In this document: positions 17,701 to 26,137 of the stretch, piece after piece
Layout: each line of letters starts with the position of its first letter
Position numbering within the stretch: position 1 is the first letter of the stretch
DNA from: CAZXYS01 sp964645005
GTDB lineage: Bacteria > Bacteroidota > Ignavibacteria > Kapaibacteriales > UBA2268
NCBI GenBank assembly: GCA_964645005.1
Contig: CAZXYS010000014.1
Location: 33,062-97,061, forward strand
Length of the DNA: 64,000 nucleotides
Direction of reading: 5' to 3'
Translations under genes and position numbers: made by a program
Notes under the pieces: generated by a model
Seen by the model: only the letters and a program-made list of their open reading frames with translations
Database searches by the model: none
Told to the model about the DNA's origin: nothing

Positions 17701-20220
17701 CCGCCATTCCAGGATACGAGTGATCTGTCAGTCTGGTTTGATTACGGCTGGCTGGAATATGATCGCGGCGAAATTGATGAACTCAGTTTCCTCGACCTGG
17801 CTTACAAGATCACTGAAATACCTCTGGCAGAGAGTGAACTTAACTTCAAGGATTATAGAGAAATAGAAGTTTTCGAACTCAATTACAATAAGAAATTGAA
17901 CACTCTTGACGAAGATATAACAAAGTTAGATTTAGCTGAACCCGAACTTAAACCTATAACACCGTTTAAAGAAGTTACCTGGCATTACAGAGGCTGCGAG
18001 GTTCCGAACATCGATCTTGACTCGTCGAAGAATAATCCTTCTACTGTTACGGGTTACGCAGGCGACAGAAATGCCTGCGGACCGGCGGCGGCGGCAAACA
18101 GCCTGCAATGGCTTGATGATGAGGACGACAACATCGATGATGACAACTCGCACCGTGACAAGCTCAAAGAACTGAGCAAAATGATGAAACGCGAGGATAA
18201 CGGCGGTGTTTACAGGAAGGACTTCATTGAAGCCAAGCTTGAATATATCGACAAGCATAAACTGCCGATCAAGGTCAAATTCCAGGGATGGAAATTCGGC
18301 GCTGACGACGTCGACTCGCCAAATTCCAAATACGGACATAAGGCTCATAATGAGAATGATTCGGCAAAAATGCCTCCCAAATGGGATTGGATCATTAGTG
18401 AAATGAAGAATGACGAAGACGTCGAACTCGAATTCGGCTACTACGATTCAACCGGTACCCGCCGCGGCGGTCACTGGGTAACCGTTACCGGCGTCAGCGA
18501 TAATGGCAATTACAGAGGAATATATATCAAGGATGACGGCGATCAATTGGATTCCGGCGGAACCCGCCAGCAGTACGTAAATCTGGATACTGCTCACGGA
18601 TATACTTATCTCAAGCAGATTTCATCGAGCAAATATACGTGCTATGTAGAAACGGTGGTCTCCGAAAGCTATGATTCCACTATGACATTCGAGGAACCGG
18701 AAGACCCCGTCAATATAGAAATTGTGGAATTGAATCTCAGAGGTCGAGGTGACTTTCATATAGATTCTTTCTTCGATATCTACACAGAGATCACATTGCC
18801 GGATTCCAACGGCAAAGATAAAGATAAATTCCTGAATATGTTTGCAAGATCGCCGGGAAGTGACAGCTTCACGAGGCTCTTCCCGCTGAAGTTCCCGGCA
18901 TCTAAGAAGGATACAAACGATCCTGTGCTTGAAGAACGCTTTACTTTCAAACCTATTCGCGTTGAAGGATCAACTAAGAAAAACAAAGACGAAATACTCT
19001 CATCTCATCAGTTAGAAATTGCTTATGTCCTGGCGGACAGCCTGCTGTCCGACGATTACGAGCCTGCTGACTGGGAAACCTACACGGCTGCCGGCAGCAA
19101 TACCATAACACTGCCGAATGATGCGCTCAGCGATGAATCATACAATCTCAACCGCGTTCAGCCAAGACGGATAAGACTCGACGCTTCGGCCTCTCAATTC
19201 TCTATGAGGCATGATAAGCCGTCTCTTGATCCGGATAATACTCAGTATAATCCGAGCACGGTTGACGGCTACGCAGGCGATATGAACGCCGGCGGTCCCG
19301 CCGCAGCCGCTAACGGCATGGGTTGGCTCGAAATGACCCATGACGCGGTAGACACCGAGCACAGCGACAGGATCAAAATGTACAGATATAGCAATTATGC
19401 TGGCAGAGAAGATGAACTGGGCGTTTACACCAACGACATGATCAAATCGCTGCTCAGCTTCATAGATAATAACAAAGTACCGGTAGGAGTGGAATTCCGG
19501 AGCTTCAAGCTCGGTACGGATAATATAGCCTCACCTGTCGAGCTTTACGGGCATGAAGCGAAGAACATGAATGATGCACCGGACGACGGTCCTGATTGGA
19601 ACTGGGTCAAAGAGAAGCTCGACAACGGTTACGACTTAATGCTCGAATACGGCATCTACGACTCTACCGGTCAGAGAATCGCCGGTCATTGGGTAAATGT
19701 CACAGGCTACGCAGATTACGAGACGGCTCAGGCTATCTACTTCAACTATGATCTCGACCAGCAGAATGAAAGCGATGACAGAGATTTCGTATCCGAATGG
19801 CGCACCGATCAGGACCACGCTTACCTGATGCAGTTCACTTCGGATAATCTTGTTTGCTGGGTCGAGAGTGTTATAGCTAGCAAGTATGATGAGACTGTTG
19901 AATTTGAACCGGGAGATGTTCAGGAACTGCTTAACAGCAAAGATAAACTAAATCTTTCGGTTTACAGGAATCCGAGCGCTGTCACGGAAGAGATAAACAT
20001 AAACTTCATTCTTCCTGAGGCAGAGTTTGTCTCGATCGATTTGTACGACCTGAACGGCAGACTGATACACCACATCTACGACGGCTACAAGAATTCCGGC
20101 GAAGCCACCATTAAATGGGACGGCAGAAATTCGAAGGGCGCCAGAGTATCCAACGGCGCCTATCTGATAATAGTGACAGCCAACGATTATCAGTCAGCAG
20201 TGAAGATCATACGCGAATAA
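14734..20220 (+). CDS. Secreted four-fold repeated C39/papain-like peptidase-domain protein with T9SS sorting domain
   Basis: 1828 residues with a signal peptide (about 12-33). The body has four units of about 395 residues, each a beta-domain (LPPF...W motif) followed by a C39-like domain (NACGPAxxANSxxWLE ... GGHWVxxTG ... YFKDD). Catalytic Cys/His pairs are C328/H461, C723/H855 and C1115/H1247, with 132-133 residues between them. In unit 4 the motif reads NAGGPA (Gly1520 instead of Cys) although His1652 remains, and YFKDD has become YFNYD. A second Cys, 27 residues before the nucleophile in RGCEVPNIDLDS (C301, C696, C1088), is His1493 in unit 4. The last 90 residues are a FlgD-like/T9SS sorting domain (WDGRNSKGARVSNGAY). 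Likely a cell-surface peptidase or binding protein; if the paired Cys form a disulfide, none of the units need be catalytic. Substrate unknown. Confidence 0.85.
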   Translation: MLTNDTSHSSRLHTTLLTIVLMFFAFSQNALSQDAAYTGNPRPFHQGYVNHPVTVEAGIANLENIPVRNIRIHFRIIYIDGDQVVFEHRDTLESLDGNSSVRIKAPERWAPQNEGQYLAQFYFEADNDQEPANNAVNNELRITEWPMPFDLTIEQINFTRPFEQFNSNIGFFTFTYEPSDNVQFVNIMAALPNSSEPPVWIVKNFPISPFQSKQTVSVWADFKPLQIENGTDIHDLMIDYQVTDEIITEGFTMDNDYPLEVEDVEYNVDSDITEVIPSEIPTDIPEIMWDPGEIYWDYRGCEVPNIDLDSSEHNPDDEPGYEGDWNACGPASTANSMQWLEDNNDNIPSSGTTHREKMKEMSGMMERGNEDGVTTNQMLKGKLGYIDKHKLPIKVKFQSYFERADSVESPNDKYGHSAENQSESTGAPPTFEWIKEEMANGEDVEIMFGWYDRSGNRHGGHWVVLTGVSQVGNNTKGLYFKDDLHQDREGGTRQQYVNWVEGDDGWSRLVGLEGPNNYCWVESAISESYDPTVTHDIQDIQINQLNYDSFFDVFTSLKSHFKFDFVPEDYPRYLNVFANDVDGDREWILRNILLPPFEVRSELAVWWDMSVLGYEEGDEIDELEIGFKVDTDYINEETSQTYTVGNWQPIPVNDVEYNKKLNTVEQDDEKLDIDIEVTYLRDFELGEDIKWHYRGCEVPNIDLDSARNNPNTDTSYAGDANACGPAGAANSLHWLETTHPKLSENTTHREKLKELSDMMDREDNGGVFRRNFIEAKLEYIDKYKLPIKVKFRSWKFGTDSIPSPDDKYGHSADNQNDSANSFPSFDWMMNEMRNGEDVELELGYYDSTGSRGGGHWVTITGASDVGTAQGFYFKDDIDQSDSGGTEQEYCNWETYEGMPYLPQLSTKDEVAVVETVVSESYDATVSHDIKDVKIEKINYDIGPSMFEDQPGKGLITFKFIPEEDDLRYVNMKAKTKNDEEFWVCRNVLLPPFQDTSDLSVWFDYGWLEYDRGEIDELSFLDLAYKITEIPLAESELNFKDYREIEVFELNYNKKLNTLDEDITKLDLAEPELKPITPFKEVTWHYRGCEVPNIDLDSSKNNPSTVTGYAGDRNACGPAAAANSLQWLDDEDDNIDDDNSHRDKLKELSKMMKREDNGGVYRKDFIEAKLEYIDKHKLPIKVKFQGWKFGADDVDSPNSKYGHKAHNENDSAKMPPKWDWIISEMKNDEDVELEFGYYDSTGTRRGGHWVTVTGVSDNGNYRGIYIKDDGDQLDSGGTRQQYVNLDTAHGYTYLKQISSSKYTCYVETVVSESYDSTMTFEEPEDPVNIEIVELNLRGRGDFHIDSFFDIYTEITLPDSNGKDKDKFLNMFARSPGSDSFTRLFPLKFPASKKDTNDPVLEERFTFKPIRVEGSTKKNKDEILSSHQLEIAYVLADSLLSDDYEPADWETYTAAGSNTITLPNDALSDESYNLNRVQPRRIRLDASASQFSMRHDKPSLDPDNTQYNPSTVDGYAGDMNAGGPAAAANGMGWLEMTHDAVDTEHSDRIKMYRYSNYAGREDELGVYTNDMIKSLLSFIDNNKVPVGVEFRSFKLGTDNIASPVELYGHEAKNMNDAPDDGPDWNWVKEKLDNGYDLMLEYGIYDSTGQRIAGHWVNVTGYADYETAQAIYFNYDLDQQNESDDRDFVSEWRTDQDHAYLMQFTSDNLVCWVESVIASKYDETVEFEPGDVQELLNSKDKLNLSVYRNPSAVTEEININFILPEAEFVSIDLYDLNGRLIHHIYDGYKNSGEATIKWDGRNSKGARVSNGAYLIIVTANDYQSAVKIIRE

Positions 20221-20234
20221 TTGCTGAAGATGTA

Positions 20235-20264
20235 AAAAAAAGGCGCCTTTCGGGCGCCTTTTTT
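20235..20264 (+). terminator. Rho-independent terminator after the C39-like repeat protein
   Basis: GGCGCC/GGCGCC stem extended by A:T pairs, loop TTTCG, then a run of T residues, starting 15 bp after the stop codon. The A tract on the other side could let it act on minus-strand transcripts, including read-through from the tRNA gene. Confidence 0.92.
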
Positions 20265-20364
20265 GATATCGAAATCTATTTCATTTTACCATTAATCCTG
20301 ATACTATTTAAAAAAGCTCTTGTAGTAAATTATTTAACTACAAGAGCTTAATTGTATTTCTCAG

Positions 20365-20437
<73 letters not shown>

Positions 20438-20567
20438 ATCATTTGTCTTACAAAATTAACGAATATTCTCTGTTTTAAAAAAACTTTTTGTTAAAACTGT
20501 GAATTTTTCGTTAATTTATAATTTCGATTTCAACGACGTAAAGAGGTCTATCATTATTTGAAATTTT

Positions 20568-23500
20568 ATGGAAACTCATGAACAAAAATTAGCACGCGGA
20601 CTCGACAGACATCTCGTCGTTACTGCCAATGCCGGTTCCGGTAAAACACGGGCGCTCGTCAGCCGATACGTCGATCTCGTGCTGCAGGGTGTCGATCCCA
20701 AGGAAATTGTCGCAATCACTTTCACCCGGAAAGCAGCCGCAGAAATGCAGACCCGCGTCGCCGAAGAACTAGAAAAAATCGCCTCTGCCGGCGATAGCAA
20801 GACTATCGCCCGCATCAAGCGTATCCGCGAGAAGCTAACCTCATCCCGCATTTCCACCATTCACAGCTTCTGCTCAACTTTGCTGAGGGATTATCCTGTG
20901 GAAGCCGGCGTCGATCCTGGCTTCTCGGAATTGACCAATGCGGATAAGCTTAGGATCGAAACAGATGCCGTCAACAACGTCATGGAACAGTGGCTGCAAC
21001 CGGAAAATGAGAGCCGGAAAGCTAAAGCACAGGACTTATTCTCGAAGTTCGGTTTCTATTTCGTCGAGAATATATTGAAGCAGTTGCTGAACCGCACAGA
21101 TATTTACGAGAATCTGAAAAAGGTCTATTCAAGCGATTTTAAAAAGATAGAAACTGTCCGCGACGGCTATATCGCCGAGATGCTCCTGCCGCCTCTGCTC
21201 GACGGATTAAGAGAATTGTTGATAATACTGAATTCCGTGGATACGAGCAAATTGAAGAAACCCGATCAGGACTTTCTTATCAACTTGTCGGAATCAGTCA
21301 ATAGCATGATTACTAAGATGAGAAGCGGAGCGTCTCTCAGCCAGGATACCATGTTCGAACTGAAAAATGAGCTTGAGGCTTTGAAGGAAAGTCCATTTAT
21401 CACCAAAAAATTTACAATTAATAAAACTAAACTCAAGAATAAATTAATAGGTATTGACGCTGACGAAGCGAACGAAAGGCTCATAGGGCTGAACGGGACT
21501 TCCGACTTCTTCAATGCTTATGGAAATGTCAACCTGGACGCCGAGCTTTTCGGCTATGCGCACACTTTCTGGGAAATGGCGCGGGACGTTATTACCTCTG
21601 TTGAGGATGAAAAGCAGGAACTGCGCGCCGTCGATTACGGCGACATGCTCATCAAAGCCCGTAATCTGCTGGATGATATTTCCATCCGCCGCAAGCTGCG
21701 GCATAAGATAAAGCATATTCTCGTCGATGAGTTCCAGGATACTAACCCATTGCAATATGAGATAGTTAAGAGCCTCGTACCAGAAATGAAGCACGTCCGG
21801 AATTACGAGCATAATGTTTTTCTTTTCATCGTCGGCGATGCCAAGCAGAGTATCTACGGCTTTCGCTATGCCGATGTGCGCGTGTTCCTCAAAGCTGCCA
21901 ATGAATTATCCGAAATAAATCAGCAAAAACTTAGAAACAATGAGCTATCCCGCGAATTTACAGTTCTGTCCGAAAAAACGACTGCCCGCACCGGTAAGGA
22001 AGCAGCCGGACAGATAGAGCTTTCCGCTACATTTCGTCTGCTGCCCGTGCCGGCTGCGTTCGTGAATGCGATTTTCGACGGAATTCCCGAAGAAAGCAGG
22101 ACAGAATTCGATGTTAATTACTCGCCGCTGGTCTGCGCCCGAAGTGCCGAATACTTGCTGAGCGCGGATGAAAAGCCGATTATCAATGAAAACGGCAAAA
22201 CAGATAATTCGGAAATCAGCTTCGGCTCTGCGAAATTACTTCTCGTTAAGGAAGATAAGAAAAATACAGCCGCCGAAACCGAAGCAGAACTTCTCGCTAA
22301 ATACATCAAAAAAGTTGTCAGTGATACAGACGGAATCACTGTTCAGGATAAGGATGGAACTTACCGGCACCCAGGATTTGGCGATATAAGCATCCTTGCG
22401 CGAAAGAAAGCCGATTTGAATGACTTGGCGTCGGTCTTTCAGAAGATGGGAATCCCTTATGCGCTGCACGCCGGCAACAGTTTCTTCGAGTCGCAGGAAA
22501 TTGTTGATATTTTTTCATATCTCAAATTCCTGCATAATCGAAATGACGACATCGCGCTTGCGGGCATACTCAAATCGCCGTTCTTCGGTCTAAGCGACGC
22601 TGAATTGCTGAATATCAGCGTCTATGACGGTAATTCCTTCTATGAAAAATTCCTGAATTACTGTGCTGATCTTGAGAAAGACGGATCAAACGGCTCTGTC
22701 GGGAAAGAGATAGAGCTCTATGCGAGAAGCACTCTATCTGAATTAATAACACTTGCGCCGCGGCTGACGATTTCCCGATTGATAGCGAAGATCATTGAGG
22801 AAAGCGGCTGGTACGGTGCCGTTGCGGCGAATCCAGCCCGCAGCCAGATGAAAGCCAATATGGACAAGTTCATCCAATATGCGCGGGACTTTGAAACGCG
22901 CGGCTTCCGCAATCTGTACGACTTCGTCGAGGAAATCAATTTTCTGATAACCAAAGGCGCCGACGAGGAAGAAGCCGTCTTCATGCCCGGCGGCGACGCA
23001 GTCAATCTTATGACTGTCCACGCGGCTAAGGGCTTGGAATTCCCCATCGTGACTATCTATAAGTCCAATTTTTCAACGCGGAATCAGGGTGGAACTATTG
23101 TGTCGCCGGAACTGGGCATTACTTTCAACACGCCCGATAGCACCGGTGATGCACTGATATCTAAAGAGACGCCGCTGCATTACCTGAATAAAAAGAGAGC
23201 TGCCCTCGCCGATGAAGCCGAGGAAAAGCGCATTCTCTATGTTGCTCTTACACGCGCACAGGATCATCTCATCGTTAGCGGCACTATAACTAATACTCTC
23301 AATGGTTTTCTACCGCTGATCCTGGAATCTCTCGGGCTGGACAGCGTCGAGGTGAAAAAATCATCAGCTGTCCTGAACCAAAGCCTGACATTAGACAAAG
23401 AGGTCGGACTGCTGACTGACAGCGGTGTTCAAAATATCGAGCTGTCTTTCCCCGTAGAAATTATCGGCAGTGTGGAAGATACACAGCCGATAGAAACCGC

Positions 23501-24314
23501 TGGCGCAGATGATTACGCCGGCGTCAAATTCCTGCTCGACGAAATCCCCGGCAGCATCAACAAAGAGATATTCTCTGCCAGCAAGCTCACTGCTTACGAA
23601 GATAATTTCGACGAATATCTGCTCAAATACAGGCTCGGGCTGAGCACGCTTGAATCCGGCATGAAAATGACCGAGTTCGACCACATGGCTAACGAAGACC
23701 GTGAAACTGCCACTGTAACCGGAACTTTGATCCACGGCGTAATGGAACGAGTCGCTGAATGGTTCGATGCCGACGGAAAAGTCGATGAGGAAGAATTGCA
23801 GCGAACTGTCCGTCGTGTTATGGAACAGAACAACGCCCCTTTCGAACAGGAAATTGTCGAACAAGTGCTGGAAGAGTGTATAAATACAGTATCCACGACT
23901 CTTATTCAAAAATTGTCAAAAAACATCATCAAGGGCGAACCCGAAAAAGAGCTAATCATGCCTGCCAGCGATGATTATCTTGTCGGCTCGATGGACCTGC
24001 TGCTCAAGAACGAATCCGGCGAATACGAAATCTGGGACTGGAAAACGAACAAGATCGACTATTTCAAGCGCATGGACGAGCACGCCGAACATTACAAACT
24101 GCAGCTTTCGGTTTACGCATACATGACGGCTCTGCTAAATCCCAGCCAGCAAAAAATTACCGCCAGACTTCTTTTCACCAAACAAGCCGGTAAAAATGCC
24201 GGCGAGAATGAATGGACCCGCGCTTTCACCTGGAATCGGGAAGAGATAATCGCCCGCGGCGAAAAGCTGATCGAAAGATTAAGTGAAATAAAGAATAGGA
24301 CGTATTTTGAGTGA
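20568..24314 (+). CDS. addA: AddA/RecB-type UvrD helicase with C-terminal PD-(D/E)XK nuclease
   Basis: 1248 residues, the usual size of AddA. Helicase motifs in order: Walker A TANAGSGKTRALV (about 18-30), motif Ia ITFTRKAAAEM, motif II VDEFQDTNP (about 386), motif III GDAKQSIYGFRYAD (about 422), motif V TVHAAKGLEFP (about 815) and motif VI LYVALTRAQDH (about 890). The C-terminal nuclease domain shows GSMDLLL followed by IWDWKTNK (about 1142-1162), the D...DxK metal/active-site pattern. AddA works with AddB to process double-strand breaks for recombination. No addB gene is adjacent: upstream is a tRNA on the other strand and downstream a non-coding stretch. An orphan RecB-like helicase-nuclease is the alternative. 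The ATG is preceded only by a poor SD. Confidence 0.88.
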   Translation: METHEQKLARGLDRHLVVTANAGSGKTRALVSRYVDLVLQGVDPKEIVAITFTRKAAAEMQTRVAEELEKIASAGDSKTIARIKRIREKLTSSRISTIHSFCSTLLRDYPVEAGVDPGFSELTNADKLRIETDAVNNVMEQWLQPENESRKAKAQDLFSKFGFYFVENILKQLLNRTDIYENLKKVYSSDFKKIETVRDGYIAEMLLPPLLDGLRELLIILNSVDTSKLKKPDQDFLINLSESVNSMITKMRSGASLSQDTMFELKNELEALKESPFITKKFTINKTKLKNKLIGIDADEANERLIGLNGTSDFFNAYGNVNLDAELFGYAHTFWEMARDVITSVEDEKQELRAVDYGDMLIKARNLLDDISIRRKLRHKIKHILVDEFQDTNPLQYEIVKSLVPEMKHVRNYEHNVFLFIVGDAKQSIYGFRYADVRVFLKAANELSEINQQKLRNNELSREFTVLSEKTTARTGKEAAGQIELSATFRLLPVPAAFVNAIFDGIPEESRTEFDVNYSPLVCARSAEYLLSADEKPIINENGKTDNSEISFGSAKLLLVKEDKKNTAAETEAELLAKYIKKVVSDTDGITVQDKDGTYRHPGFGDISILARKKADLNDLASVFQKMGIPYALHAGNSFFESQEIVDIFSYLKFLHNRNDDIALAGILKSPFFGLSDAELLNISVYDGNSFYEKFLNYCADLEKDGSNGSVGKEIELYARSTLSELITLAPRLTISRLIAKIIEESGWYGAVAANPARSQMKANMDKFIQYARDFETRGFRNLYDFVEEINFLITKGADEEEAVFMPGGDAVNLMTVHAAKGLEFPIVTIYKSNFSTRNQGGTIVSPELGITFNTPDSTGDALISKETPLHYLNKKRAALADEAEEKRILYVALTRAQDHLIVSGTITNTLNGFLPLILESLGLDSVEVKKSSAVLNQSLTLDKEVGLLTDSGVQNIELSFPVEIIGSVEDTQPIETAGADDYAGVKFLLDEIPGSINKEIFSASKLTAYEDNFDEYLLKYRLGLSTLESGMKMTEFDHMANEDRETATVTGTLIHGVMERVAEWFDADGKVDEEELQRTVRRVMEQNNAPFEQEIVEQVLEECINTVSTTLIQKLSKNIIKGEPEKELIMPASDDYLVGSMDLLLKNESGEYEIWDWKTNKIDYFKRMDEHAEHYKLQLSVYAYMTALLNPSQQKITARLLFTKQAGKNAGENEWTRAFTWNREEIIARGEKLIERLSEIKNRTYFE

Positions 24315-24657
24315 GATTGACTGATTTAAAAAAGTTTTAAGTTTTGAGTTAAAATTAACTGTTTTACTGAATGTCTCTATGAAGATAATTACACCTGTTT
24401 AGAGGCTGTCTCAAAAGTCAGTAAATGTCATTCCTGCGAATGACTTTAGATCCTGCTTTAGCAGGGCAGGAATCTGATGAATAGCGGATTGTTTACTGCA
24501 TTCAGCATGACGTTTCAAGATTTTAGTACTATGTTACACTCTCGATGAAGATGTATTCCAGTATTGATTTTAAAGAATTCAATAAATATCAAAATAATTT
24601 AGGATTTTAACTGATCTTAATATAAATTAGCAAAGTTATAAACTTTATTGAGGAAAA
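24315..24657. repeat. Non-coding stretch with a REP-like imperfect palindrome
   Basis: No gene was seen. About 24428-24482 holds nested inverted repeats: an outer pair (TCATTCCTGC / GCAGGAAT-CTGATGA) and an inner CCTGC-TTTA-GCAGG hairpin. This resembles the common 'TCATTCCTGC...GCAGGAAT' dispersed palindromes of bacterial genomes. The rest is AT-rich and should contain the hicBA promoter. Confidence 0.45.
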
Positions 24658-24915
24658 ATGGCGGATTTAATTTTAAATATAAAAATTGAAAAACTCGAAG
24701 AAGGTGGATATCTTGCTTTATCTGAGGATTTGCCGGGTTTATTAGCCGAAGGACGCTCATATCAGGGAACACTTGAAATAGCTCATGATGTCGCAAAAAA
24801 GCTAATAGAATCCTATATCGAGCATAATGATCCTTTACCTGAAAAAATAAAGAAACAACTAAAGCAGCCGCAAAAAAGTCATAAATTTAAAATTCCTATT
24901 TCTGTAGAGTTATGA
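24658..24915 (+). CDS. hicB: HicB-like antitoxin
   Basis: 85 residues with the HicB/UPF0150 pattern: a beta-hairpin followed by GGYLALSEDLPGLLAEG, a helix, and a second helix ending in HNDPLPEKIKKQ. It carries no C-terminal DNA-binding (Arc or HTH) domain, so autoregulation would need HicA or another factor. GAGGAAAA lies just before the ATG. The TGA stop overlaps the hicA ATG as ATGA, so the pair is translationally coupled. HicB antitoxins occlude the active site of the HicA mRNA interferase; the partner gene here is frameshifted. Confidence 0.85.
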   Translation: MADLILNIKIEKLEEGGYLALSEDLPGLLAEGRSYQGTLEIAHDVAKKLIESYIEHNDPLPEKIKKQLKQPQKSHKFKIPISVEL

Positions 24916-25138
24916 GCAAGCTGCCTGAGGTCTCTTATAAAGATTTAATCAAAAAGCTAAGAAGAGCAGGTTTTATCTTTGACAGGCAGGCAAAAGGCAG
25001 TCATGAAATCTGGTATAATCCGAAGACAAAAAGAAGAACTACAATACCTACCCCCCCCCTAAACCTATTTCTAAAGGCACGTTAAATGCCATTATCAAAC
25101 AAATCAGTTTAACTGTTAAAGAATTTCAAGAATTGTGA
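24912..25138 (+). pseudogene. hicA: HicA-like mRNA interferase toxin, frameshifted at a C9 tract
   Basis: The ATG at 24912 overlaps the hicB stop. The frame encodes a normal HicA N-terminus (SYKDLIKKLRRAGF, then the catalytic His in KGSHEIWYNP) up to TTIPT. A run of nine C residues (25051-25059) then shifts the frame and translation stops at 25083-25085, giving 57 residues. In another frame the expected HicA C-terminus continues (KPISKGTLNAIIKQISLTV to the TGA at 25136-25138). Seven or ten C residues would restore one frame of about 75 residues. This could be a real mutation, a slippage-prone phase-variable site or a homopolymer sequencing error; the sequence alone cannot decide. Confidence 0.8.
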
Positions 25139-25341
25139 TATGATACTATTTTAGCTAATTCACTGATTCAACAAAAAAAATATTAATTCCAAATTATCTA
25201 GAGCTTCTTTATAAGGTATAATAAAGAAAGCCCTTTCCATCGACGATATAAAGCACTTCCTTTTCAAAGTAAATTGTGTTAAGTTAACACCCTAATTCTT
25301 TGCAATTTATACTGGTTCAGGTTGATTTCCTCCATCCTCAG

Positions 25342-26082
25342 CTACAACTCTACCTGAAATTTAATAAACATATCATAATCCGCAGCTACGAACGGGAATT
25401 TTCTTTTTTCTTCAGTTTGCCCGAAAGCTTTGCTGTATTCCGTGATTATCCAAAAAGCCGGCTTATTTCTTACCGCCTCGGAAATGATCGCTGCAATCTC
25501 CGAATCCACCTTGATTATGTGGTGCGATTTGCGGAAATAATCATTTACCCGAACATTTCTATATTCTCCTAGTAGATACTTATTGGTGTCTAATTGATCG
25601 AATCGCCAGTGCGCCGAATCCAGATCATTGCGATCGGTGTAACCAGGTCTTAACTCCGCAAAACGCAGAAAGAACTTAATGTATTCAAACCCGAGAGTAT
25701 CATTAGGATCATCCCCGGGCTCGAAATAAAGTTCTTGTTGCGGATCCCAGTTTGCTATGCTGTCTGCCGAGAAATTTTTCATCACCGGAGGTATAGTATC
25801 ACCGGTAATTTTTACATGTCTAATTCTGTAGTTAAATTCCTTGATGACAGCCTTAAGTATGCGATCTTTGTTATCCCTATATTCTTTGTATTCCAACATA
25901 TTAACAAAATCCCTCGATGTATCCGGCGAAGCCTTATCGAAATGTGTCGAGCGGAAAAATATTGGAAGCCTGAATTCAAATGTACTCAGCTTGTCTATCG
26001 TTTCAGTATAACAGCCGCCGAAAAACTGCGACGACAGTGCGATTCCCGCAAGCACCAGTGGTATTATCAATAATCTTTTCAT
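25342..26082 (-). CDS. Putative lipoprotein of unknown function
   Basis: 246 residues. An N-terminal hydrophobic segment (LLIIPLVLAGIALSSQF) runs into FGGCY, a plausible lipobox with the lipidated Cys at about residue 24. The mature part is mixed alpha/beta, with charged and aromatic residues (for example EYKEYRDNKDRILKAVIKEFNYRIRHV), and matches no family I recognise. It starts 55 bp after the gene at 26138-27358 on the same strand, so the two are likely co-transcribed and may act together in the envelope. Confidence 0.7.
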   Translation of the reverse strand: MKRLLIIPLVLAGIALSSQFFGGCYTETIDKLSTFEFRLPIFFRSTHFDKASPDTSRDFVNMLEYKEYRDNKDRILKAVIKEFNYRIRHVKITGDTIPPVMKNFSADSIANWDPQQELYFEPGDDPNDTLGFEYIKFFLRFAELRPGYTDRNDLDSAHWRFDQLDTNKYLLGEYRNVRVNDYFRKSHHIIKVDSEIAAIISEAVRNKPAFWIITEYSKAFGQTEEKRKFPFVAADYDMFIKFQVEL

Positions 26083-26137
26083 TTTTTTTAATGACCTTTA
26101 ATTTATTTATAATATTCTTTTCAAATTTTGGTGTTAC

